From Terriglobia bacterium (GTDB taxonomy: Bacteria; Acidobacteriota; Terriglobia; Terriglobales; Acidobacteriaceae), in contig JAIQGF010000005.1 in assembly GCA_020072845.1 (NCBI GenBank), positions 117,028 through 181,027 of the forward strand: a stretch of 64,000 nt of DNA. Direction: 5' to 3'. This document shows positions 15,961 to 23,404 of the stretch, piece by piece. Every line of letters begins with the position of its first letter. Position 1 is the stretch's first letter. Under the pieces are notes generated by a model. That model did not search any database. It was not told where the DNA came from and was given only the letters and a program-made list of their open reading frames with translations. The position numbers and the translations under genes were made by a program.

Positions 15961-16635
15961 ATGATTACCGTCTCGAAAGAGGACTACCTCAAGGCGATTC
16001 TGGAGGCGGAGAGCGAGAGCCAGGCCGTGATCTCGGCCACGCTGGCGCACTGGCTTTCGGTTTCCGCGCCGGCGGTGACCATGGCCATGCGCCGCCTCAA
16101 GCGCGATGGCCTGGTGAAAGTGCAGGCAGACGGCCGGGTGCAGCTCACCGGGGCAGGGCGGGAGATCGCGCGCCGGCTGACCGTGCGCCACCACTTGATC
16201 GAGCGCATGCTGCACGAGATTTTCGGCATGGAGTGGACCAAGGTCCACGAGGAGGCCGAGCGCCTGGAGCATGCTGTTTCCGCGGACTTTGAAGCGCGCC
16301 TGGTGAAAAAACTCGGCCGCGGCGGCATTTGCCCGCATGGCAACCTGATGACGCCGGAGAGTGCGGCCAGCCGCAAGCGCCGCGGGCTGGTCCAGTTGGC
16401 GCAGGCGGAAACGGGGAAGAGCTACGTGGTGCGCAGCGTGTACGAGCGCGATCCGCGCCTGCTGGAATTTCTCGACCAGCGCGGCGTGCGCCCCGATGCG
16501 CACATTCGCGTCCTGGGGCGCCATTACGACCAGACTCTGACCCTGGCCACGGAGCGCGGCGAGGTCCCGCTCGGCAGCCCCGCGGCGGACAAGGTCTGGG
16601 TGGCGCCGGATCGCCCGGCACGAACCTCACATTAA
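15961..16635 (+). CDS. mntR: DtxR/MntR-family metal-dependent regulator
   Basis: Manganese- or iron-sensing repressor of 224 aa. The N-terminal winged helix contains LAHWLSVSAPAVTMAMRRLKRDGLV; the dimerisation/metal domain carries the conserved HHLIERMLHEIFGM, EEAERLEHAVS and CPHGNL ligands; the C-terminal third (from about residue 145) is an SH3-like FeoA domain. The FeoA domain is usual in DtxR/IdeR-type proteins but absent from short MntR. It is followed after 45 bases by an Nramp transporter, which points to manganese homeostasis. The palindrome in its own promoter suggests autoregulation of the whole cassette. Confidence 0.9.
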   Translation: MITVSKEDYLKAILEAESESQAVISATLAHWLSVSAPAVTMAMRRLKRDGLVKVQADGRVQLTGAGREIARRLTVRHHLIERMLHEIFGMEWTKVHEEAERLEHAVSADFEARLVKKLGRGGICPHGNLMTPESAASRKRRGLVQLAQAETGKSYVVRSVYERDPRLLEFLDQRGVRPDAHIRVLGRHYDQTLTLATERGEVPLGSPAADKVWVAPDRPARTSH

Positions 16636-16680
16636 CCATGCTTCAGTTTCAGGCGCTAAGTCTGGATAAGGGAGAATAGT

Positions 16681-18060
16681 TTGGCCAACCGTTCTGAGAT
16701 CGGCCATGTCTCGCTGGAGGGGATGCACAGCACCGTCGAGGTGCCGCACCATCAGGCCGGCTTCTGGGAGCAGTGGCGGGCTTTCGTCGGGCCGGCGATT
16801 CTGGTCAGCGTCGGCTACATGGACCCCGGCAACTGGGGAACGGACCTGCAAGGCGGCGCGCAGTTCAAGTACGGGCTTTTGTGGGTGGTCGGCCTGGCCA
16901 GCCTGATGGCCATCTTCATGCAGGTCATTGCCGCGAAATTGGGCGTGGTCGCCGGCAAGGATCTCGCCCAATGCTGCCGCGACTGGTACCCCAACTGGAC
17001 CCGCTGGCCCAATTGGCTGATGAGCGAAGTGGCTATTGGCGCCTGCGACCTGGCGGAAGTCCTGGGGAGCGCGGTCGCGTTAAATTTGCTGTTCCATATC
17101 CCGCTGCTGTGGGCGGTCATCATCACCGGCCTGGACGTGCTCCTGCTGTTGGCCCTGCAAAGCTTTGGAATGCGGACCATCGAGGCCGTGGTCCTGCTGC
17201 TGATCGCCACCATCGGCGTGTGCTACTTCATCGAGATTTTCGTGCTCCCGCAGACCCACCCCGGCTTTCTGGAGATGGGACGGGCGCTGGTGTCGCCGCA
17301 CTTTCGTCGCTCGGGGATGCTCTACGTCGCTATCGGCATGATCGGCGCCACCGTGATGCCCCACAACCTGTACCTGCACTCGGCCCTGGTCCAGAGCCGC
17401 CAGTTGCAGAAGGACCAACTGTCGGTTCGTCGCGCCATCCAGTTCAACACCATCGATTCCGTCGTCGCCCTGTCCATTGCCTTCTTCGTCAATGCAGCGA
17501 TTCTGGTGCTGGCGGCGACCGTGTTCTTCGGCAAGGAAAGCGTGACCGTGGCCGGGGGCCAGGTGGTCAAGTTCAGCGCCGACAGTGATTGGATTCGGCT
17601 CGCCTATCTGACTCTGGCGCCGTTGCTGGGAACCACCGCAGCCAGCACGCTGTTTGCAGTGGCGCTGTTGGCCAGCGGCCAGAGCAGCACCATCACCGGC
17701 ACCCTGGCCGGCCAGGTCGTGATGGAAGGCTTCATGCACTGGCGCATTCAGCCCTGGGTGCGGCGGCTCATCACCCGCACCCTGGCCATCCTGCCGGCGG
17801 TCTTTATAATCGGCCTCCGAGGCGACAGCAGCGTTACCGATCTGCTGACCCTCAGTCAGGTGGTGCTGGCGCTGCAGCTTCCGTTCGCCATGTTCCCGCT
17901 CCTGCACTTCACCAGTTCCCGAAAGCGAATGGGGACGTGGAAGAACGGATGGTTTCTCTTGATTGCCGGCTGGGGCAGCGCAATTCTGATCACCGCGATG
18001 GACATTTATGGCCTGCCGGACTCGCTCAAAGCTGCCTGGCAGGTCATCACCGGTGGATGA
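16681..18060 (+). CDS. mntH: Nramp-family Mn2+/divalent metal transporter
   Basis: Proton-coupled inner-membrane importer for Mn2+ (and Fe2+) of 459 aa. The TM1 metal-binding motif DPGNW occurs near residue 43 and the TM6 motif is MPHNLYLHS (A/M-P-H). About eleven membrane segments are visible. The start is TTG at 16681, nine bases after GGGAGAA; there is no in-frame ATG before the family core except one at residue 14. It belongs to the operon mntR-mntH-usp-outer membrane protein, and should be repressed by the upstream regulator when metal is plentiful. Confidence 0.92.
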   Translation: MANRSEIGHVSLEGMHSTVEVPHHQAGFWEQWRAFVGPAILVSVGYMDPGNWGTDLQGGAQFKYGLLWVVGLASLMAIFMQVIAAKLGVVAGKDLAQCCRDWYPNWTRWPNWLMSEVAIGACDLAEVLGSAVALNLLFHIPLLWAVIITGLDVLLLLALQSFGMRTIEAVVLLLIATIGVCYFIEIFVLPQTHPGFLEMGRALVSPHFRRSGMLYVAIGMIGATVMPHNLYLHSALVQSRQLQKDQLSVRRAIQFNTIDSVVALSIAFFVNAAILVLAATVFFGKESVTVAGGQVVKFSADSDWIRLAYLTLAPLLGTTAASTLFAVALLASGQSSTITGTLAGQVVMEGFMHWRIQPWVRRLITRTLAILPAVFIIGLRGDSSVTDLLTLSQVVLALQLPFAMFPLLHFTSSRKRMGTWKNGWFLLIAGWGSAILITAMDIYGLPDSLKAAWQVITGG

Positions 18061-18088
18061 CGCCTTTACGACAGAAACGGAAGAGCCG

Positions 18089-18505
18089 ATGTACGAAAAA
18101 ATTCTCGTGACCTTGGATGGCACGCCAACGGACCGGGCCATCATCGAGCACGTCAAACAGCTCGCGAAGCTCGCGGGCAGCAAGGTAGTGTTGCTTCATG
18201 TCGCCGATGGATGGGCCGCCAGAACCTATGGCCCGGACGCGGTCAGTCCCGAAATCGCCGAAGACACTGCCTATCTGGAACAAGTGCGCTCCGAGTTTCT
18301 CGCGGCGGGCATTCCGGCGCAGGCCGAACTGGCGTATGGCGACCCGGCGAATGAAATTATCAAATGGGTCAAGCAGAAGGGTTGCGACCTGGTGGCCATG
18401 AGTACCCACGGACACCGTTTTTTTTCCGATCTAGTTCGTGGCGTCACCGCCACCCGGGTTCAGCACAGTATCAATGTGCCCGTGCTTCTTCTTAAGGCGA
18501 AATGA
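18089..18505 (+). CDS. Universal stress protein (UspA family)
   Basis: A 138-aa cytoplasmic Usp domain. The start YEKILVTLDGT and the C-terminal STHGHRFFSDLVRGVTATRVQHS then VPVLLLK fit the fold. The ATP-binding signature G-2x-G-9x-G(S/T) is incomplete: the second glycine of THGxxG is replaced by Phe, so nucleotide binding may be weak or absent. It starts 28 bases after mntH on the same strand, a common pairing with metal and ion transporters. Confidence 0.88.
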   Translation: MYEKILVTLDGTPTDRAIIEHVKQLAKLAGSKVVLLHVADGWAARTYGPDAVSPEIAEDTAYLEQVRSEFLAAGIPAQAELAYGDPANEIIKWVKQKGCDLVAMSTHGHRFFSDLVRGVTATRVQHSINVPVLLLKAK

Positions 18506-18524
18506 AGCGCGCGGCGAAAGTGCG

Positions 18525-19334
18525 ATGACCCGGCGCTGGTCGGTATCACTCCAGTTATTGTTGGTGAGCGTCGCGGTTTCCGCGGCGGCGCAGCAGGTCC
18601 AACCGGATGAACCTACGGCCAATCCCGGCCGACCAACCGTCTCCACCCCCGCCACCCTCACTCCGGTTGGCTACCTTCAATTTGAATCCGGGTACGTGGG
18701 TGCGTGGCACTCTCCCGAATTCTCTTCCCAGTCGAGTTTCAACGAGGTGGTGAAGTTTGCTTTCACGCGCCGGATCGAATTGCTGGCCGTATCAGAACCG
18801 TTTGCCCATTCCCGCGCTGACCATCAAACTGCCAACGGGACGGGAGACGTGGCACTGGGAGTGCAGGGAGTTGTCCATCAGGGAGAAGGCGCGCGTCCGA
18901 CCATTGCCTTGAGTTATTTCCGCCGCGTCTACAGTGGAAACTCACCCGACCTCGATATTGGCAGCGCCAGAAACTCGCTGATCCTGCTTGCCAGCGCGGA
19001 CGTAAAAGGCTTTCACTACGACACCAATTATCTCTTCAACGAAGTCATCGACAACGCGATTCACCGCGCCCAGTTCGGGCAGACGCTCTCGGTTTCCCAT
19101 CCGCTGGGCGGGAAATTCGGGATCTCCGGAGAAATCTGGCATTTCACTCAGCCCTTTCTCCGCAGTCATGCCGTCGGCAACTTGTGGGCGCTGAACTACA
19201 ATCCGCGGAAAAACCTCGTGATCGATGGCGGTTTCAATCATGGATTCACCAGTACATCCACGCGCTGGGAAGTGTTTGTGGGATTCACTTACCTGCTGCC
19301 GCATAAGGTCCTGGCGAGGAGCAGCGCACACTAA
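18525..19334 (+). CDS. Outer-membrane beta-barrel protein, MetA-like
   Basis: A 269-aa exported protein. The signal peptide (SLQLLLVSVAVSAAAQQ) ends near residue 23. The mature part begins with PTVSTPATLTPVGYLQFESGYVG and continues as alternating amphipathic strands ending in VFVGFTYLLPHKVLARSSAH, as in MetA-pathway/phenol-degradation-type outer-membrane channels. It starts 19 bases after usp, so it closes the manganese cassette and may be the outer-membrane entry route for the metal; that role is inferred from position only. Confidence 0.75.
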   Translation: MTRRWSVSLQLLLVSVAVSAAAQQVQPDEPTANPGRPTVSTPATLTPVGYLQFESGYVGAWHSPEFSSQSSFNEVVKFAFTRRIELLAVSEPFAHSRADHQTANGTGDVALGVQGVVHQGEGARPTIALSYFRRVYSGNSPDLDIGSARNSLILLASADVKGFHYDTNYLFNEVIDNAIHRAQFGQTLSVSHPLGGKFGISGEIWHFTQPFLRSHAVGNLWALNYNPRKNLVIDGGFNHGFTSTSTRWEVFVGFTYLLPHKVLARSSAH

Positions 19335-19378
19335 TCCCCGAGGGGACAAAATTCATGCAGCGCGTTTCCGCAGCACAT

Positions 19379-19384
19379 TAAAAT
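19379..19384 (+). promoter_or_regulatory. -10 box of the dinB-like gene, leaderless arrangement
   Basis: TAAAAT lies seven bases before the ATG at 19392, without a Shine-Dalgarno sequence. Confidence 0.4.
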
Positions 19385-19391
19385 CACGCCC

Positions 19392-19718
19392 ATGGAAATC
19401 ACCCACATCGAGTCATTCCTGCCCTATTACAAAAACGTTCGCGAGCGCACCATGCGGGTGGCGCGCGTGATTCCGGCGGACAAGCTGGAGTGGACCTACG
19501 CGCCCGGCAAGTTCACGCTCGGCGACGTGCTGCGGCACCTGGCGACGATTGAGCGCTATCTGTGGGCGGAAATCGTGCAGGGCAAGCCCAGCCGCTATCA
19601 CGGATGCGGGCGCGAACTGGCCGACGGCTACGACAACGTGCTCGCCTTCGTCGAACGCCTGCACGCCGAGTCCGTCGAAATTTTCTCGCGCCGGGCCACC
19701 CGCCCAGGTCGTCACTAA
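19392..19718 (+). pseudogene. DinB-family protein, N-terminal part of a split gene
   Basis: Residues 1-99 (from MEITHIESFLPYYKNVRERTMRVAR to AESVEIFS) match the N-terminal two helices of DinB/YfiT-like four-helix proteins, including the KFTLGDVLRHLATIERYLW metal-ligand helix. The frame then runs out within nine residues of unrelated sequence. The missing C-terminal helices, with HEIHHRGE, are found in the same orientation at 22781-22954. The gene was therefore interrupted by about 3 kb of foreign DNA and the product is probably inactive. Confidence 0.8.
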
Positions 19719-19827
19719 GCACGAATCGCGAAAAAGCTGGCCAGCGACTAGATTCAAGTACAGAATTCGTAGAAAACGCGAAAACCAGATCGATCAACAA
19801 TTACTCAGAGACAGCCTTTGCGCACGT

Positions 19828-20838
19828 CTATTCGTATGTGTGCAAGACAAGTCCGACGGGGGGTTTGTATTCAAGATAGACAGCTTTGCCGCTCTTGGTC
19901 TGCCCTAGAAATTTCCCTCCCTCAGGAGACTTACTTGTCACAAGCTGCCCGTCACCATTGGTAGGAAGCACAGCCATGACTGTACGCACCTTCGATGTGG
20001 CGTCACCCGCTGCGGGCCATAACTGGATTTGTGCAAGAAACGTCCCCGCAGTTTGCGTCGGCGACATCTTTATTATTTTCGCCTTCGCAGCGTTATTATT
20101 AGTCGCCATGTTTGCAAGTACCTTGTGCAAGGGGTACCGTCCGCGTATTCCGCCTGAAAGGGATATTGTGAGTATCTCTTCGGCAGGTGCGAGCCAAAGC
20201 ACAAGTTGATCTCCGGCGACAAACATCTCTGTTTCGCCACACTCAGAGCCTGATTCCACCACTTCATCTCCTACGGCGAATTGACTTGCCGGGAGAAACT
20301 CCCCGAGAACTCTTCCCGCAGAAGAGTATTTGATTAATAGCGGATAACCTCGTTCTTTAGTGTCCTTAGTCCCTAAGGCGAATACGCTTCCGTCAGCGGC
20401 GACTGCAAGATGGTGGTGGTGATATGGATATACATCCCATATCCTTTCAAGTTTTCCATCTCGGTCGTACGTCATCAGGAGGGACTTCAACACGCGAGGC
20501 TTGGACGATTCCGCCGTATATTGTGCTATTGCACTGAACACAACGCCTCCTGACGGCGTTTGTGCCACATCCCATACGCCAATACTGAGCGCCCCCGGGA
20601 GATCCAGCAAAGGATAAATTGAAATCATACTACCGCTTTGCGCAACCATTTGGACGGCTGGCACTGACGCTACACGCGTGTCTCTAAAGAAGATCGCGCG
20701 TTGGGCGGCATAATCCCATTTCGTGAGGAATCCTGTCTCGTTCTGGCCGCCGACAGAAAGAACAACTGGAACTTCTTGTGCGGTACCAGCGCTCAGGAAG
20801 AGTTGCAAGAGTATTGAGAACGTCATGAGTTTCAACAT
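19828..20838 (-). CDS. Secreted protein, possible beta-propeller fold
   Basis: A 336-aa protein with a signal peptide (LMTFSILLQLFLSAGTAQE). The mature part has repeated blocks such as IGVWDVAQTPSGGVVFSAI, LAVAADGSVFALGTKD and MAVLPTNGDGQLV, which resemble blades of a propeller or NHL-like fold. It contains a run of four His (YPYHHHHLAV). It is the last of three co-directional secreted genes inside the insertion. I do not recognise a specific family. Confidence 0.65.
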   Translation of the reverse strand: MLKLMTFSILLQLFLSAGTAQEVPVVLSVGGQNETGFLTKWDYAAQRAIFFRDTRVASVPAVQMVAQSGSMISIYPLLDLPGALSIGVWDVAQTPSGGVVFSAIAQYTAESSKPRVLKSLLMTYDRDGKLERIWDVYPYHHHHLAVAADGSVFALGTKDTKERGYPLLIKYSSAGRVLGEFLPASQFAVGDEVVESGSECGETEMFVAGDQLVLWLAPAEEILTISLSGGIRGRYPLHKVLANMATNNNAAKAKIIKMSPTQTAGTFLAQIQLWPAAGDATSKVRTVMAVLPTNGDGQLVTSKSPEGGKFLGQTKSGKAVYLEYKPPVGLVLHTYE

Positions 20839-20858
20839 AGTGTCACCCTATTCTCCAT

Positions 20859-21314
20859 TTACAACTGTACACAGTCACTCGAAGCAGTGTCGTTACGACA
20901 AGTGCCACAGGGGGGATAGCTATTGTACTTGAACTTGCATGCCCTGTTGATAGTCGTTGTGACGGCGCATGTGTAAATTGTGCATGGTCCGTTCCAGCAA
21001 TCCGGGCATTTACCGCACATTCTTCGATCGCAATTCTCGTCGTTACAGGTCGGCTTCGTTGTTGAGGTGTCGCAAAACGTGGTGGCACATGCCTGAGCAC
21101 TCGGAATAAACGTGAAGCGAACCTGCGACAGCAGACCTCGATGTGGTACTGCGATCTGATGTTGTGTTGACTGCACAAAAACGTGTTTCACTTGGGAGAA
21201 GGTTGGATGTGGAGGCAGCAGCGCAGCTACACTCAACATACGGGTCGTCATTGCCGGAAGAAGTAGCAATCCGAATGTAATCGCAAGCACCTTTAGAACG
21301 CGTCGATTTAGCAT
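20859..21314 (-). CDS. Small secreted Cys-rich protein
   Basis: A 151-aa exported protein. The signal segment is VLKVLAITFGLLLLPAM. The C-terminal third has about twelve cysteines (from ACATTFCDTSTTKPTC onward, including CDRRMCGKCPDCWNGPC and CGTCRND), suggesting a disulfide-knotted extracellular domain. The ATG at 21314 has a GAGGG box nine bases upstream; an ATG five codons earlier is possible. It lies between two other secreted genes on the same strand and may be secreted with them. No family recognised. Confidence 0.6.
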   Translation of the reverse strand: MLNRRVLKVLAITFGLLLLPAMTTRMLSVAALLPPHPTFSQVKHVFVQSTQHQIAVPHRGLLSQVRFTFIPSAQACATTFCDTSTTKPTCNDENCDRRMCGKCPDCWNGPCTIYTCAVTTTINRACKFKYNSYPPCGTCRNDTASSDCVQL

Positions 21315-21374
21315 CGTTATTGCCCTCATTGAAGTCGAACACGAAACATTGTGGTCAGTGAAACTAAGTGTCCG

Positions 21375-22085
21375 CTATCGAGTTGAACCTGGCGGTTTAC
21401 TCATCAGCAAAACGTCGTAGGCCCATGTGCTGTGTCCACCGATAATGACTTTAGAGCGATAGCGGAAGATGTTTCCAAACTCGTCTGTTCTCTGCGATTG
21501 TCGGTAGTCAAGCGATATACTCGTAATCCCGAACTCCGAGAACGGGTGCAGTTCAGCAGGCTCGGAGATACCGTTATGGTTAGCATCTATCCACAGCAAG
21601 AGCCGCGGGAACACTGCGTCGTGTGAATCGATCACTCCATCACCGTTTCCTCCGTTCTCAGGCTTGTCGAACTCGCTAAGTGCTCGAAAGCCATTTGGTG
21701 TTTTTGAAGAAGGTTGTGGAGTCACATTGCCGAATAATTCGGTGCCATTGTTTATGACTCCATCTCCATTGCGGTCGAGCACTAAGAAGCCGACTTGTGA
21801 GTTTGCTTTAGTCCAGGCAATCTGTTCTGGCAAGCCGTCAGCGTTAATGTCGAAGAGTACTCCGTTCGCTACATCCGTGAGTACGATGTCTCCACGGGAA
21901 ACGTTGATTATGATCGGTGTGGGGCAGCCCACACACTCGCAGAAACACGTATCCAACACTCCGCATGAGCACTCGGTAAGCTCACAGTACGGTACGCACT
22001 CACAAACCTGTGCGGAAGTGTTGATCGACGTTAGAGAGCACAATACAGTTACAACAAGGGTACAGAAGCGTGAGTTGATCTTCAT
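21375..22085 (-). CDS. Secreted Cys-rich protein with EF-hand-like calcium loops
   Basis: A 236-aa exported protein. After the signal peptide comes a cluster of nine cysteines in about 27 residues (CECVPYCELTECSCG...CFCECVGC). The rest matches a family common in Acidobacteriota with calcium-type loops DINADGLPEQI, DRNGDGVINNGTELFG, NGDGVIDSHDAVF and DANHNGISEPAEL. It is probably a calcium-stabilised extracellular or surface protein. The second ATG (22085) is preferred because GGGGG lies eight bases upstream. It is the first gene of the three-gene secreted operon in the insertion. Confidence 0.75.
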   Translation of the reverse strand: MKINSRFCTLVVTVLCSLTSINTSAQVCECVPYCELTECSCGVLDTCFCECVGCPTPIIINVSRGDIVLTDVANGVLFDINADGLPEQIAWTKANSQVGFLVLDRNGDGVINNGTELFGNVTPQPSSKTPNGFRALSEFDKPENGGNGDGVIDSHDAVFPRLLLWIDANHNGISEPAELHPFSEFGITSISLDYRQSQRTDEFGNIFRYRSKVIIGGHSTWAYDVLLMSKPPGSTR

Positions 22086-22203
22086 CGTCATGTCCCCCTA
22101 GACGGTATGTGATCGGTTCTCAACCTTACAGATGGCCCAGCACTCTCCAAGACCCGTGAAAGCGCGGCAGCGATACTCTTGCGCACGAGGTCGCGCAAGC
22201 GAG

Positions 22204-22255
22204 TTGTACAACACTGGTACAACAAAATAGCTAGCCGAGTGTTCCGTTTCGGAAC
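22204..22255. promoter_or_regulatory. Dyads upstream of the secreted operon
   Basis: Two related 'TGTACAACA/GGTACAACAA' words at 22204-22225 and a perfect palindrome GTTCCG-TTT-CGGAAC at 22241-22255 lie between the ribbon-helix-helix gene and the first secreted gene. They are plausible operator sites for that regulator. Confidence 0.35.
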
Positions 22256-22264
22256 TTCAAGTTG

Positions 22265-22462
22265 CTAAAGGAGGCTTGCGTTCGTCGAGGATGTTCGCCT
22301 ATGTTCGTGTATGAGGGCGCGTATCACCTGTGAGATTGAGACTTCTTTTGCACGCGCGATTGACCGCACAAACGAATAGTCAGCCTCGCTTATCCACAGG
22401 TGAATTTGACGACGACCGTTCGTGACGGATCGAATGATGCTGCTATCGGTTGCTTCGCGCAT
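22265..22462 (-). CDS. Ribbon-helix-helix-like DNA-binding protein
   Basis: A 65-aa protein. RRQIHLWISEADYSFVRSIARAKEVSISQVIRALIHEHRR has the beta-strand, helix, turn (SISQV), helix order of Arc/CopG/MetJ-type proteins, with polar residues alternating in the strand. It could regulate the secreted operon 180 bases downstream on the same strand, or be the antitoxin half of a lost pair. No toxin-like neighbour is visible. Confidence 0.55.
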   Translation of the reverse strand: MREATDSSIIRSVTNGRRQIHLWISEADYSFVRSIARAKEVSISQVIRALIHEHRRTSSTNASLL

Positions 22463-22780
22463 AGTGGCCGCGAATGTACGCGCACGAGAACCTCTACTGT
22501 TCAGAAAATACGATTTGTTCCGAATTCAGAACAGACGCAGGAGAAGAACTCGTCATTCATGCGGCGCGGACATCTTGTGTCGCTGCCTAGCAGATTTAGT
22601 GCGTTATTGGATAATGTTGCGGACCAGATGCGAATGCATCCGGTCGTTATCGCTGCACTCAAGCCACTCGGAGCCCTGCGCCTTTCTGTATGACTCAGAA
22701 TTGAACATTGTGGTGCTCCAACGATCGCCTCATGTGAGCCACGCTGCTTTCGCGCGGCTGGTCAACTGGGCTGCGGACAC

Positions 22781-22954
22781 TGCTTTCTTCTTCCTGCCAG
22801 TTCTGAACGGTGGAAGGTGCTGCGGCTGGTGGTGGAGCATGAAATCCACCATCGCGGCGAGATTTATGTCTACCTGGGAATGTTGGGCGTGCCAACGCCG
22901 CCGCTCTACGGCATGACCTCGGAACAAGTAATGGAACGAAGCGCCAAGGCGTGA
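22781..22954 (+). pseudogene. DinB-family protein, C-terminal part of a split gene
   Basis: In one frame the sequence encodes RWKVLRLVVEHEIHHRGE, then IYVYLGMLGVPTPPLYGM and TSEQVMERSAKA, ending at TGA. This is the conserved C-terminal half of the protein begun at 19392, with the metal-ligand HEIHH helix. It has no start codon or Shine-Dalgarno of its own. See the N-terminal entry. Confidence 0.8.
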
Positions 22955-22967
22955 GTTCTTTTGGTAT

Positions 22968-23309
22968 TTAGAACTGGTTTACTGGTTTCAAGAATCGGTT
23001 TTTGGGTAGGGCTTTTTGGGGGTAGGGCACGGCGGAACCTGTCCCGAGCGAAGCGGAGGGAGCCGTGCCGCTCGAGGCCGCAAGAATAGTGGCCTTTAGC
23101 AGGCTGCTGAAAAACTCCGAGTGAAGCTCGTTTTGAAAGGGCGCGGCTTCAGCCGCGCCGCAAGAGCCCTTTATTACTGTCATTCCGAGGGGCTTCACCC
23201 CCGAGGAATCTCATTTTCGTTCCACCTACGCGAGTTTTTCAGCAGCCTCTTAGCCCCTGAGGGACATTTTTCCTCAGGCGAAAATGCATTTTTGAAACCA
23301 GTTCTAGTG
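22968..23309. repeat. Dispersed host repeat interrupted by a MITE
   Basis: This 450-base gap (22955-23404) contains no gene. It holds a copy of the repeat also seen at 39950-40060: a GGGCACGGC...GCCGTGCCG core, then 'GCAAGAATA-TGG-CTTTAGC' and 'CCCCTGAGGGA'. Outer inverted words AGAACTGGTTT (22970) and AAACCAGTTCT (23295) bound it. The copy is split by the 149-bp element at 23101-23249. Confidence 0.65.
23101..23249. mobile_element. 149-bp MITE with 17-bp terminal inverted repeats
   Basis: AGGCTGCTGAAAAACTC (23101-23117) and its exact inverse (23232-23248) bound the element. It is flanked by TTAGC on both sides (23096-23100 and 23250-23254), a 5-bp target duplication. An uninterrupted copy of the target is present at about 40010-40030. 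The interior carries a GC-rich hairpin (GGCGCGGCTTCAGCCGCGCC) and no gene, so it must be moved by a transposase from elsewhere. Confidence 0.8.
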
Positions 23310-23394
23310 ATTGAGTGATTTGCGATTGAGTGATTTGTCGGTTCGCCACGCGATTGGTAAATCACTAAATCACAAATCACTAAATCACTAAATG
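23306..23394. repeat. Echo palindrome, word AATCACTAAATCAC
   Basis: Left arm 23306-23340 ('GTGATTGAGTGATTTG') and right arm 23359-23394 ('AAATCACTAAATCAC') are inverted tandem arrays. It ends ten bases from the stop codon of the diguanylate cyclase on the minus strand. Confidence 0.7.
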
Positions 23395-23404
23395 CAGCTA
23401 CCAA

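Larger units (their letters stand above)
19719..22780. mobile_element. AT-richer insertion splitting the dinB-like gene
   Basis: The two halves of one gene flank this region, so it was inserted as a unit. It is visibly AT-richer than its surroundings and carries four minus-strand genes (19828, 20859, 21375, 22265). No transposase, integrase or clear terminal repeats were found, and roughly ten codons of the target seem to have been lost, so the mechanism is unknown. The section 22463-22780 contains no gene I can support. Confidence 0.6.

Noticed and set aside
22400..22927. Plus- and minus-strand frames near the right end of the insertion
   Set aside because: None has a ribosome site or recognisable motif, and the DinB C-terminal fragment occupies the right part in another frame.
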